From contig NZ_WOTF01000001.1 of the NCBI RefSeq assembly GCF_011516935.1, forward strand, positions 434,001 through 498,000: a stretch of DNA of 64,000 bases. Direction: 5' to 3'. Shown one piece after another: positions 25,581-33,374 of this stretch. Origin of the DNA: Acetobacter farinalis (lineage in GTDB: Bacteria; Pseudomonadota; Alphaproteobacteria; Acetobacterales; Acetobacteraceae). Position 1 is the first letter of the stretch. Each line of letters opens with the position of its first letter. The translations under genes were made by a program, and so were the position numbers. The notes beneath the pieces were generated by a model. The model did not search any database. It was not told the DNA's origin and was given only the letters and a program-made list of their open reading frames with translations.

Positions 25581-25608
25581 GGTGACGGCCTGATGGTGAC
25601 GGCCTGAT
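25581..25608. repeat. 14-bp tandem duplication
   Basis: GGTGACGGCCTGAT occurs twice without a gap, just past the AraC gene. It looks like a slippage duplication. Confidence 0.9.
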
Positions 25609-25730
25609 GGGGGGCCCGGAACCACACCCCGGACTCTCTCCAGCCCAGAGCGCAGAGACAGGTCTCCTGTTGTAATCGGTGTATGTCTTCCCCATCTCAT
25701 AGGAACCGCGTTTTTTAGGAAGGATCTGCT

Positions 25731-26804
25731 ATGCCGAGCCTGTTTGAATCGATTGAACTGGGAAGCATTTACGCCAGAAACAGAATTCTCATGGCACCGC
25801 TGACGCGCGGCAGAGCCACCCGCCAGCATGTTCCGACTCCCATCATGGCCGAGTATTACGCGCAGCGCGCCACAGCGGGTCTGATCATCTCTGAAGCAAC
25901 TGGTATCAGTCGGGAAGGGCTTGGGTGGCCCTATGCACCCGGTTTGTGGTCACAGGAGCAGGTGGAGGCCTGGAAGCCGGTTATCGCGGCCGTGCACGCA
26001 AAGGGCGGAAAGATCGTGGCGCAGCTCTGGCACATGGGCCGCATGGTGCATTCTAGCGTGACGGGCCAGCAGCCTGTATCCTCCTCGGCGACAGAAGCGC
26101 CTGCGCCACTTCATACTTATGATGGCAAGCAGGCCCCCGAGGTTGCCCGCCCCCTGACCAGGGAGGATATCGCCCGTATCCTGAATGATTACGAAAAGGC
26201 CGCCCGCAATGCTCTGGAAGCCGGCTTTGACGGTGTCCAGATTCATGCGGCCAATGGCTATCTGATTGATGAATTCCTGCGGGACGGCACCAACCATCGT
26301 TCCGACGAGTATGGCGGCTCTCCTGAAAACCGCATTCGTTTTCTGCGTGAAGTCACGGAACGGGTGATCGCCACAGTTGGCGCAGGCAGGACCTCAGTGC
26401 GACTTTCACCCAATGGCGACACACAAGGGTGTATCGATAGCCACCCCGAGCAGGTTTTTGTGCCCGCGGCAAAGCTTCTGAACGATCTCGGTATTGCTTT
26501 TCTCGAATTGCGCGAGCCCGGACCCAACGGCACATTCGGCAAGACGGATCAGCCGAAACTGCATGGTCTGATCCGCGAAGTTTTCACGAACCCATTGGTT
26601 CTGAATCAGGATTATACACGGGAAGAAGCGATTGCAACGGTTGCAACCGGTGTGGCTGACGCCATTGCATTCGGTCGGCCTTTCCTTGCCAATCCGGATC
26701 TGGTGCATCGTCTGGAAGATAATCTTCCCCTGAATAAGGATAATATCCAGACCTGGTATTCGCGGGGACCAGAAGGCTATACCGATTATCCATTTGCTCG
26801 GTAA
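25731..26804 (+). CDS. Old Yellow Enzyme family NADH:flavin oxidoreductase / alkene reductase
   Basis: 357 residues. OYE hallmarks are RNRILMAPLTRGRA near the N-terminus, IVAQLWHMGRMVH, the substrate-binding HxxN (IHAANGYLIDEFLRDGTNHRSDEYGG, about 178-203) and an FMN-binding C-terminal FGRPFLANPDLVHRL. Such enzymes reduce activated C=C bonds, nitroesters and quinone-like electrophiles with NAD(P)H. The gene stands alone, upstream of two hairpins. Its neighbours are all stress-type oxidoreductases. Confidence 0.93.
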   Translation: MPSLFESIELGSIYARNRILMAPLTRGRATRQHVPTPIMAEYYAQRATAGLIISEATGISREGLGWPYAPGLWSQEQVEAWKPVIAAVHAKGGKIVAQLWHMGRMVHSSVTGQQPVSSSATEAPAPLHTYDGKQAPEVARPLTREDIARILNDYEKAARNALEAGFDGVQIHAANGYLIDEFLRDGTNHRSDEYGGSPENRIRFLREVTERVIATVGAGRTSVRLSPNGDTQGCIDSHPEQVFVPAAKLLNDLGIAFLELREPGPNGTFGKTDQPKLHGLIREVFTNPLVLNQDYTREEAIATVATGVADAIAFGRPFLANPDLVHRLEDNLPLNKDNIQTWYSRGPEGYTDYPFAR

Positions 26805-26820
26805 TGCCTGGTAACTTTCA

Positions 26821-26849
26821 GAAAGTTTCCTTCCGGCAAGGAAGCTTTC
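26821..26849 (+). terminator. Hairpin after the Old Yellow Enzyme gene
   Basis: A 12-bp stem (GAAAGTTTCCTT / AAGGAAGCTTTC, one T-G pair) with a 5-nt loop, 17 nt past the stop codon. It lacks a strong T-run. Confidence 0.5.
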
Positions 26850-26875
26850 ATGGTTTCAGGTCTTCATGGAGGCGT

Positions 26876-26908
26876 GCCAGCCTGCCGCCTCCAGTGCGGC
26901 AGGCTGGC
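26876..26908. terminator. GC-rich hairpin between convergent genes
   Basis: A perfect 13-bp stem GCCAGCCTGCCGC / GCGGCAGGCTGGC with a 7-nt loop, between the OYE gene and the convergent epimerase gene. It probably limits read-through in both directions. Confidence 0.5.
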
Positions 26909-27007
26909 CCGTTGTAGGATGAGGCACGATAAGAAGACTTTGCGCGTGAGAAAATCGTGTCTGAGAGGAACCGTTTCGAAAATCTTTCCCGTGTTTTGAA
27001 GACGATT

Positions 27008-28066
27008 TTACGAACGGACCGGTTTGCTTGCTTCGGGCAGCCATCCCCGTGCTCGAAACCAGGCGACTTCGTCATGCAGTGTTTCCTCGACAGGCCGAAA
27101 GACCAAACCGAGTTCGCGCTCGCTTTTCGCGGCACTGAAACGGGAGCGTTCATTTTCGGTTGTGAGCGCGCGCACGGTGGCCCAGCTGAACAGAACCGGT
27201 CGCCCGGTAAGCCGTGCCTTGGCTTCACTGATAGCTGCGAAGACATAGAGGAGCGCCAGCGGGATACGGCGTTCAGGTACTTTCACGCCCAGCGCCCGGC
27301 CTATCAGCGGCATGAGTTCCGCCATGGTGAAATGTCGGCCCGCCGCCAGATAGCGCTCGCCTCGGCGGCCTTGATGGTTGGCCATGATCAGGGCGTTCGC
27401 CACATCCCGGGCATCGACCAGACAGACCGAGCCGGGCGGTATTCCCGGTACCTTGCCGCGTGCCACGTCGAGAATGGTCTGCCCAGCGGAGGTTGGCCCC
27501 ATATCTCCGGGGCCGTGCATCCAGCCCGGGAGCACCATGGCGCCCCAGGCATCGGGGTGATGCTCTAGAAATTTCAGGAGTTCCCGATCAGCAAGGATCT
27601 TGCTGCGATAATAATCATCAGCATCGCGCTCGTCGCGCAGCATGGTTTCGTCCACCACCTGACCGCGTTTCCCGCGCAGGACGGCAATCGAACTCACATG
27701 CATGAAACGGCGCACACCAGCAGCATAAGCATGCTCCAGCAGTGCGCGTGTCCCCAGAACGTTGGCGGCATGCAGTTCGGGCCAATGGCTGCCGCCGGTA
27801 TAGGAATCACGGAAATAGGCCGCCGTATGGAAAACGACGTCAACGTCACGCAGGGAGTCTGCAAAGTCGTTTACGTCCAGCATGTCTCCGGTTACGATCT
27901 CGACGTTAAGGTCGCCGAATTGCGCTTTTGCTTTCTCGGGTGAGCGCGCCAGCGCCCGCACGTGAAATCCCTGCTTCAGTAGTGCGCGGACCAGATTGTT
28001 CCCCAGCAAGCCGGTCGCTCCGGTCACGAAAGCTCTCTGCGTTCGGGGTGAAGAAAGTGTATCCAT
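27008..28066 (-). CDS. NAD-dependent epimerase/dehydratase family (extended SDR)
   Basis: 352 residues. It has VTGATGLLGNNLVRALLKQG (about 14-33), DVVFHTAAYF, HVSSIAVLRG and an active-site DDYYRSKILAD (YxxxK). It resembles dihydroflavonol-4-reductase-like aldehyde or ketone reductases. A promoter with a 19-bp spacer and a central palindrome lies upstream, and a MerR regulator is divergently transcribed, so expression is probably controlled by MerR-type DNA distortion. Confidence 0.88.
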   Translation of the reverse strand: MDTLSSPRTQRAFVTGATGLLGNNLVRALLKQGFHVRALARSPEKAKAQFGDLNVEIVTGDMLDVNDFADSLRDVDVVFHTAAYFRDSYTGGSHWPELHAANVLGTRALLEHAYAAGVRRFMHVSSIAVLRGKRGQVVDETMLRDERDADDYYRSKILADRELLKFLEHHPDAWGAMVLPGWMHGPGDMGPTSAGQTILDVARGKVPGIPPGSVCLVDARDVANALIMANHQGRRGERYLAAGRHFTMAELMPLIGRALGVKVPERRIPLALLYVFAAISEAKARLTGRPVLFSWATVRALTTENERSRFSAAKSERELGLVFRPVEETLHDEVAWFRARGWLPEASKPVRS

Positions 28067-28095
28067 GTTCGAGGCTCCATGAGAAGGAGCATTCT

Positions 28096-28126
28096 TCTAT
28101 AAGTGTGAACCATGGTTCATGGTCAA
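28096..28126 (-). promoter_or_regulatory. MerR-type promoter with 19-bp spacer and operator palindrome
   Basis: On the minus strand, -35 TTGACC (28121-28126) and -10 TATAGA (28096-28101) are separated by exactly 19 bp. The spacer contains most of the perfect palindrome TGAACCATGGTTCA (28106-28119). This is the standard architecture of MerR-activated promoters. Confidence 0.8.
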
Positions 28127-28140
28127 GGACACGAACACTC

Positions 28141-28569
28141 ATGTTGATCGGACATTTTTCACAGCGCACAGGCCTCAGCCCTGCGACAATCCGGTTTTAT
28201 GTCCGCAAGCGGCTGCTTTCTCCGGAAAGCGGACGAAAGGGCGGGCGCAATCCCTATGCGCAGTTTACCGAGCGGGACGTGCAGAGAGCTGCCATGATCC
28301 GTTTTGGACAATCTCTCGGCATGTCTCTGGCCGATATCGCCAGGATTAATGATGAGATGCAGGAAAAGGGTCTAACCCGTGAGCGCGCGGTTGAGATCAT
28401 GGATACGCAACTTCGAGCGATTGAAGACAAAGCTCAGGATCTGGCGATAATGGCTGAGTATTTGCGCGCCAAGCGCGACTGGATTGCAGATGGTCAGACG
28501 GGGGAGGAACCCAATTGTCCGCCGACCGGTTCTGTTCATTGCCAGGGTAAGAGCGGCGCATGCCGGTGA
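28141..28569 (+). CDS. MerR-family transcriptional regulator
   Basis: 142 residues from the ATG at 28141. The N-terminal winged helix (MLIGHFSQRTGLSPATIRFYVRKRLLSP) and the second wing are typical, followed by a dimerisation coiled coil (about 85-118). The C-terminal tail carries Cys126, Cys134 and Cys141, which could bind metal or react with electrophiles. It is divergent from the epimerase gene and most likely acts on the 19-bp-spacer promoter at 28096-28126. Confidence 0.9.
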   Translation: MLIGHFSQRTGLSPATIRFYVRKRLLSPESGRKGGRNPYAQFTERDVQRAAMIRFGQSLGMSLADIARINDEMQEKGLTRERAVEIMDTQLRAIEDKAQDLAIMAEYLRAKRDWIADGQTGEEPNCPPTGSVHCQGKSGACR

Positions 28570-28688
28570 AGAATTGCCCATTTGAAACAGGAGCATGCGC
28601 CCATCGCGCCACCGGAGTTTTTATGGGCGATACGATGCGGGGAGCGGGTAAAGGACTATGAATGCTTGGCCTCAACACGTGCCACCGT

Positions 28689-29576
28689 TCACACCGCTGC
28701 TTTTGCAGGCTTCATGCTGAAAAACGTGATGGGTAAGAGAAGTAACAGAAACTGCATCGCGATTCCAGGTAATGAAAACATGACGCCGTTGTCACCGCCG
28801 TTGATCAAGGGAGACCCTTTTACCGATAGATAGACGATCTGGGTGGGGCTGTGTGACAAATCTGATCCGGGTGAGCCCAGAATGCTTCCGGCCAAATCGG
28901 CGACAGTATGGGCCCCGATACCGAGCCACAGAGAGCCAGACACGCGCCTCAGGCTGCAGAGTATCATTCCTGACAGGAACAGGAGCGCGACCTCGACGAA
29001 GTTCTCGCCTTGATTGTGTAGGTGGCACATCGCGAATGCCATGGACGTCATGATCGCTGCGGGCCACCACCCAAAGTTCTCTTCAAGCCTTTTGAGCGCG
29101 TACCCTCTAAACCATAATTCCTCAGTCACGCCTAAAACCAGCAACCAGGTTGTGGAAAGAAGCGCAACCATGGCTGTCGTGGCGGGAGGCCAAACCAACC
29201 CGATTATACGAAAGCCACCATAACAATATTCAAAGAGGGTGAGGAGTGCGGAGCCGAGCAGCGATAAGAAACAGCCTTGCAAGAAACGTCGAAGTGACAC
29301 TCTGCTCAGAGGCACCCCACAAAAATCTGCGTCTTTTCTCTCAATGGTCGCAAATAGCGCTGTCAGGCCAGCAATGATTAGAAGCATTACCAACTCACTT
29401 GTGTTGGCATTCAATAGATAGATCACGTTTTTTAATGCGGCGTTCGAAATATCTTTCGGGCTTGCGCTCCAGAGTTTCGGTACATGAATTGAGAAAATCA
29501 AGGCTGTGGAGAGGAGGAGATATGAGGCGGCGAGTGAGAAACCTTTGATGGCGTGGGAAAATTTCGATGTGATCAC
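28689..29576 (-). CDS. CPBP family intramembrane glutamic endopeptidase (Abi/CAAX protease-like)
   Basis: 295 residues with about seven to eight membrane segments. The CPBP motifs are present: motif 1 TEELWFRGY (Glu152, Glu153, Arg157), motif 2 FAMCH (Phe181, His185) and a third His near 223 (GIGAHTVADLAG). Bacterial members process peptides, anchor immunity proteins or take part in stress signalling. Base composition is clearly lower in GC than the neighbours and the flanks are AT-rich, which suggests acquisition. No bacteriocin-like ORF was found beside it. Confidence 0.85.
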   Translation of the reverse strand: MITSKFSHAIKGFSLAASYLLLSTALIFSIHVPKLWSASPKDISNAALKNVIYLLNANTSELVMLLIIAGLTALFATIERKDADFCGVPLSRVSLRRFLQGCFLSLLGSALLTLFEYCYGGFRIIGLVWPPATTAMVALLSTTWLLVLGVTEELWFRGYALKRLEENFGWWPAAIMTSMAFAMCHLHNQGENFVEVALLFLSGMILCSLRRVSGSLWLGIGAHTVADLAGSILGSPGSDLSHSPTQIVYLSVKGSPLINGGDNGVMFSLPGIAMQFLLLLLPITFFSMKPAKAAV

Positions 29577-29778
29577 GTGATTTCCTGACAGATTAAGTTT
29601 GGATATAAAAATAAAGTATCATCAGAGCGAAATGAGATTTATCACAGGGCGGAAATTGAAGACTGTTTTCCATCTCGTGATGAACGGTTTAGAGTATAAC
29701 CAATTCGTCCCAAGTTGCTCATGTGTCTGTTTCGTAAGACTCTTCTCCTGAAGCGCCGCCCCGGCACTCCGGTTTTCT

Positions 29779-30660
29779 TCAGCTTTCAACCCAATCTCTG
29801 ATGACAGAGCCAACGTGCCGGAGAACGGCTTCCCGCCCATCCATGCTTATGTGGGGAGCGTGATAATATGCCGCCATCAGGATCGCCTTTCGCCCTGGGG
29901 GCCAGACGACTGCGTAGTCATTGGTCTCGTCTGGTCCTGATGTTCCGGGCCTGTCTGCACTCACCCAGTCGCCGGGAAAAGACGCACGCAGGCGTTGCAG
30001 TCCCGGTTTTGTGTTGATCATCCAGCGTGTCAGCAGGTCACGGGTGTCCTGTTGGAGTGTCGATCCGAGCAGGATTGTTCCTGCGGTTTTGGCAATGGCG
30101 CGTGGGGTCGTGGTATCCAGCAGCCCATCGTAAGTGTTGGAGAAGGGCTCATAGCGATCCGACCGGGTGACAGTGTCGCCGAGGGACCGCACAAAGGCCG
30201 TAAGGCTTGATGGGCCGCCTATGCTGCGCATGAGGAGGATCGCAGCAAGGTTGTCACTCATTTCCACCATTGCCTGACACAGGGCTTCAACTGTTAAGGC
30301 CCCCCGCTGGACGTTGGCGGCCGTGACCGGGCATGCAAAGTTCGGGTGTCCGGCATCCTTCAGATCACGGGCGGTGTAGTGTATCAGCCGTGAAAACTGT
30401 TCCTGGCCGCGTTCGATTTTCCAGAGAACTTGCGCCGCGAGCAGGCCCTTGAAGGTACTGCACATTGTGAAACGCTCGTCCGGGCGATGCATCAGCGTTC
30501 GTCCTGATGCCGTGTCCTGAGCAAAAACACCCAGGCGGCCGCCGTAACGGTTTTCGATTGCGTCCAATGGTGGTTCATCCGCCATTGAGAGGGTGGGGAT
30601 AGTTGAGAGGAGTACCGCCGGCGCAGCGGCCAGAAGAGATCTGCGTGTCAATTTGGTCAT
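29779..30660 (-). CDS. bla: Class A beta-lactamase with altered KTG motif
   Basis: 293 residues from the ATG at 30658-30660 (GGA 7 nt upstream; a TTG six codons earlier is less likely). A twin-arginine signal (TKLTRRSLLAAAPAVLLS) suggests Tat export. Active-site elements are STFK (Ser70/Lys73), SDN (Ser130-Asn132) and EPFSN (Glu166/Asn170). At the K234-T-G position the codons read R-P-G (ADRPGTSG), an unusual substitution. It probably hydrolyses penicillins poorly or differently, or is another serine hydrolase of the fold. Confidence 0.85.
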   Translation of the reverse strand: MTKLTRRSLLAAAPAVLLSTIPTLSMADEPPLDAIENRYGGRLGVFAQDTASGRTLMHRPDERFTMCSTFKGLLAAQVLWKIERGQEQFSRLIHYTARDLKDAGHPNFACPVTAANVQRGALTVEALCQAMVEMSDNLAAILLMRSIGGPSSLTAFVRSLGDTVTRSDRYEPFSNTYDGLLDTTTPRAIAKTAGTILLGSTLQQDTRDLLTRWMINTKPGLQRLRASFPGDWVSADRPGTSGPDETNDYAVVWPPGRKAILMAAYYHAPHISMDGREAVLRHVGSVIRDWVES

Positions 30661-30861
30661 ACGCGGTTCCGTGGACAAAAGCTGAAAAATGATGAGGACC
30701 TGTGCAGGTTTATGTCACGTTGAGTGGCCGGCGGTGTTTTGAAAGATGGCAGCGAAATCTCTCTGTTTTCGGAGCACCCGTCCGTCTGCTTATCGACCGT
30801 TCCTCTCAGCGCGAGACGGTTGCTTGCGTTCGCCTGCCGGATGACAGGTCAGGATTACTCC

Positions 30862-31485
30862 TCAGCCCGCGCTGTGTGAGGGATTGCGGACAAAGCCCGC
30901 CAGTGCGCCAAGCCATTTGGCAAATTCGCGCAGGAGAAGGCGGAGAGTTGGCTTGTGGAAAGGGTGTTCCAGAGCCGGGGGAATAACCGGGTAGGCATAG
31001 AGTGTCACGCCCGGCAGGGTGCGGCGCAGTTCCACCAGTGCCCTGCGCATATGATATCCGGCCGTAACCACTGTAAGGGTGTGGATATGGTTATCCGCCA
31101 CCCATGCGGCGGTCTCACTGGCATTTTCAATGGTGGAGCGGGCCAGATAGCCGAGTGTCACACGGTCTTTGAGGGTATCCGGCAGGCGCGGTGGGAGCAG
31201 GTCCTGCTGGCTGGCCTGTGGGTCCACCCCGGAGATCAGCAGTTTGTCCCCCCGATTCTGCATCAGCAGGCGCAGGGACATGTCCACCCGGCCCTGGCCG
31301 CCTGTCAGGGCCACAATGCCATCCGTATGCGGTGTGATGGCGGGGGCGGGCCTGAGCGCATCATAGACAAACCAGCCAAAAGCGCCGCACAGCGCAAGGC
31401 TTACCAGTAATCCGACCTTGAACCACCAGACAACAAAACGATGCAGGCGTGAGGGGCGGTAGGGACGGGCGGCCTCGCGCATCAT
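30862..31485 (-). CDS. YdcF/SanA-like DUF218 membrane-anchored protein
   Basis: 207 residues. One N-terminal membrane anchor (VGLLVSLALCGAFGWFVYDAL, about 24-44) precedes a DUF218 domain with GIVALTGGQGRVDMSLRLL, KLLISGVD, STIENASETAAWV and LTVVTAGYHMRRALVELRR. Relatives SanA, ElyC and YdcF affect envelope barrier function and peptidoglycan precursor flow. The start overlaps the ftsX stop by 4 nt, making it the third gene of an ftsE-ftsX-ydcF operon. Confidence 0.85.
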   Translation of the reverse strand: MMREAARPYRPSRLHRFVVWWFKVGLLVSLALCGAFGWFVYDALRPAPAITPHTDGIVALTGGQGRVDMSLRLLMQNRGDKLLISGVDPQASQQDLLPPRLPDTLKDRVTLGYLARSTIENASETAAWVADNHIHTLTVVTAGYHMRRALVELRRTLPGVTLYAYPVIPPALEHPFHKPTLRLLLREFAKWLGALAGFVRNPSHSAG

Positions 31486-32435
31486 GGCATCCGTCGCAGC
31501 CAGACCCGGACCATGAACTGTGTTGTCGCCCAGCCGATAAAGGCCGCGACAAACGGCAGCGCGGCCAGCCCGGCCAGCATGTCACCGGGCAGGAGGTCGG
31601 GCAGGGTGCGCCAGTCCGGCATGGCGGTGCTGCTGGCCTGAAGGGTGGAGGCCGCAAAGGGGGCAGCCATTCTGAAAAGCAGAAGCAGGGGAGCCATGGC
31701 CAGCACTGTTCCCAGAAGGCCGCCGCCAAAGGCCAGCCCTCCGGTGCGCCAGGCAAAACGCCCGGCAATATAGCTGTCCGTTGCACCCAGCCCGTGCAGA
31801 ATTTCAATAATATCGCGGCGGGTGGAGAGGCCCGCGCGGGTGGAGAGCGCCGTAATCAGGGTGGCAATACCGCCCACGGTGGCCAGAGCCAGCGCCGCGC
31901 AGGCCAGCAGGCTTTCCGCCAGTGCGCGCAGGCGGGTGCTCCATTCCGCATTATGTTCCACAACCGTGCCGGGAACATGGGTGCTCAGGGTCTGCTCGAG
32001 GTCCGCCGGGGCTTCCTGCCCTTCTGCCAGACGCACTTCAATAACCGCAGGCAGGGGGAGCGCTGTCTTGCCTGCCTCGCCCAGCCACGGGGTGAGCAGT
32101 CTGGCCAGTTCTTCCTGCGTCAGGCGATGAACCTGCGTGCCGGAGGGTAGTGTTGCAAGATCAGCCAGCACGGTGTCCGCCCGGGTCTGCTGTGTTGTGG
32201 TTTTGCCGGTTTTGCCCGAGGCAATGAGGGGCTGATCAGGCTCGGAGACCTGAATGGTCAGCAATTGTGCCGCCCCACCCGCCCAGCGGGTGGAAAGGGT
32301 GCGGGCTCCTGTCGCACCTGTCAGCGTCAGGGCCGCCAGAAAGCTCATCATGGCAACCAGCACGAACAGGCTTCTGTCCGGCAGGGCCTCGGAGAGGGAA
32401 AGACCGTCCTTGCGGCCGGAGAAAGGAAGGGCCAC
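31482..32435 (-). CDS. ftsX: Cell division ABC transporter permease FtsX
   Basis: 317 residues. There are four membrane segments: one near 25-45, then three in the C-terminal half (about 175-200, 225-250 and 285-305). A large periplasmic loop lies between the first two. The region ALSTRAGLSTRRDIIEILHGLGATDSYIAGRF is the typical FtsX cytoplasmic coupling segment. With FtsE it regulates septal peptidoglycan hydrolases through EnvC/PcsB-type partners. It begins 3 nt after ftsE and overlaps the ydcF-like gene. Confidence 0.9.
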   Translation of the reverse strand: MALPFSGRKDGLSLSEALPDRSLFVLVAMMSFLAALTLTGATGARTLSTRWAGGAAQLLTIQVSEPDQPLIASGKTGKTTTQQTRADTVLADLATLPSGTQVHRLTQEELARLLTPWLGEAGKTALPLPAVIEVRLAEGQEAPADLEQTLSTHVPGTVVEHNAEWSTRLRALAESLLACAALALATVGGIATLITALSTRAGLSTRRDIIEILHGLGATDSYIAGRFAWRTGGLAFGGGLLGTVLAMAPLLLLFRMAAPFAASTLQASSTAMPDWRTLPDLLPGDMLAGLAALPFVAAFIGWATTQFMVRVWLRRMP

Positions 32436-32438
32436 GGC

Positions 32439-33110
32439 TCAGGCTCCGTCCTGCACAAGGCGGCCGCGTTCCAGCACCAGAGCCGGGCGGGGCAGGCGGC
32501 GGACCAGTGCCTCGTTATGGGTGGCAACAATAACGGTGGTGCCCATGCTGCTCAGTTCTCCAAACAGGTCCAGCAGCTTGTGGGCCTGTGGTTCTTCCAG
32601 CGCGTTGGTGGGTTCATCCGCCAGAATCAGGCCGGGGCGATGCACAATGGCGCGGGCAATGGCGGTTCTCTGCTGCTCCCCACCGGAAAGGCGGGAGGCC
32701 CGCACCCCGATGCACTCACCAAGCCCCACCCATTTCAGGATGGCGTGGACCTCATCCGTTATTTCATCTTCCGGGCGGTGTTGCAGGCGGAGGGGCAGGG
32801 CCACGTTATCTGCCACGGAGAGGTCCGGCATCAGCCGGAAATCCTGATGGACCATGCCGATTCGCTGGCGAAGACGGACCAGAACGGCGCGCGGGGTCTG
32901 CGCCGTGACATCTTTATCCAGCAGGCACAGGGTGCCGTCGGTTGGCAGGTTTTCCAGATGCAGGAGGCTGAGCAGGCTGGTTTTCCCCGCGCCAGACGGG
33001 CCGAGCAGCCAGCGGAAGCCCCCCTGCGGCACATCGAAGGACAGGTTGGAGAGCACGGGAGCGCCTTCCCTGCGCTCCCTGCGCCATGAGACAGCTTTGA
33101 GGCGAATCAT
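32439..33110 (-). CDS. ftsE: Cell division ATP-binding protein FtsE
   Basis: 223 residues. It is an ABC ATPase with Walker A LLGPSGAGKTSLL (about 36-48), Q-loop VHQDFRLMPDLSV, signature RLSGGEQQR and Walker B LILADEPTNALE. The Q-loop wording and the ftsX gene 3 nt downstream identify it as FtsE. Its ATPase gates FtsX-dependent septal hydrolysis at the divisome. Confidence 0.93.
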   Translation of the reverse strand: MIRLKAVSWRRERREGAPVLSNLSFDVPQGGFRWLLGPSGAGKTSLLSLLHLENLPTDGTLCLLDKDVTAQTPRAVLVRLRQRIGMVHQDFRLMPDLSVADNVALPLRLQHRPEDEITDEVHAILKWVGLGECIGVRASRLSGGEQQRTAIARAIVHRPGLILADEPTNALEEPQAHKLLDLFGELSSMGTTVIVATHNEALVRRLPRPALVLERGRLVQDGA

Positions 33111-33374
33111 GAGATCGGCACGCTTCCGCGGGCAGGTCGCGAAAAAAGGAGAAAGGGGCTACGCATGGCCCGAGTGTAGCGGAGGGAGGGCCGGGCTGTC
33201 GATCACAAGCGATAGGGAGACGGGGTGGAAATTTCGAAAAATCGGGGGAATCTGACCGTAAAAAACCGGTAAAATGCCTCGTTCCCGGTTCCGCTCTGGC
33301 GCGCTTGTGGGTCTCTTGTGTTAAGAGGTGGTTTGTCAGGGCCATTATGCGTGTACATAAGGGGGCTTGGCATA

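Noticed and set aside
13219-30660. Genomic island bounded by att sites or mobile elements
   Set aside because: The gene content suggests accessory DNA, but no integrase, transposase, tRNA or terminal repeat could be found at either edge.
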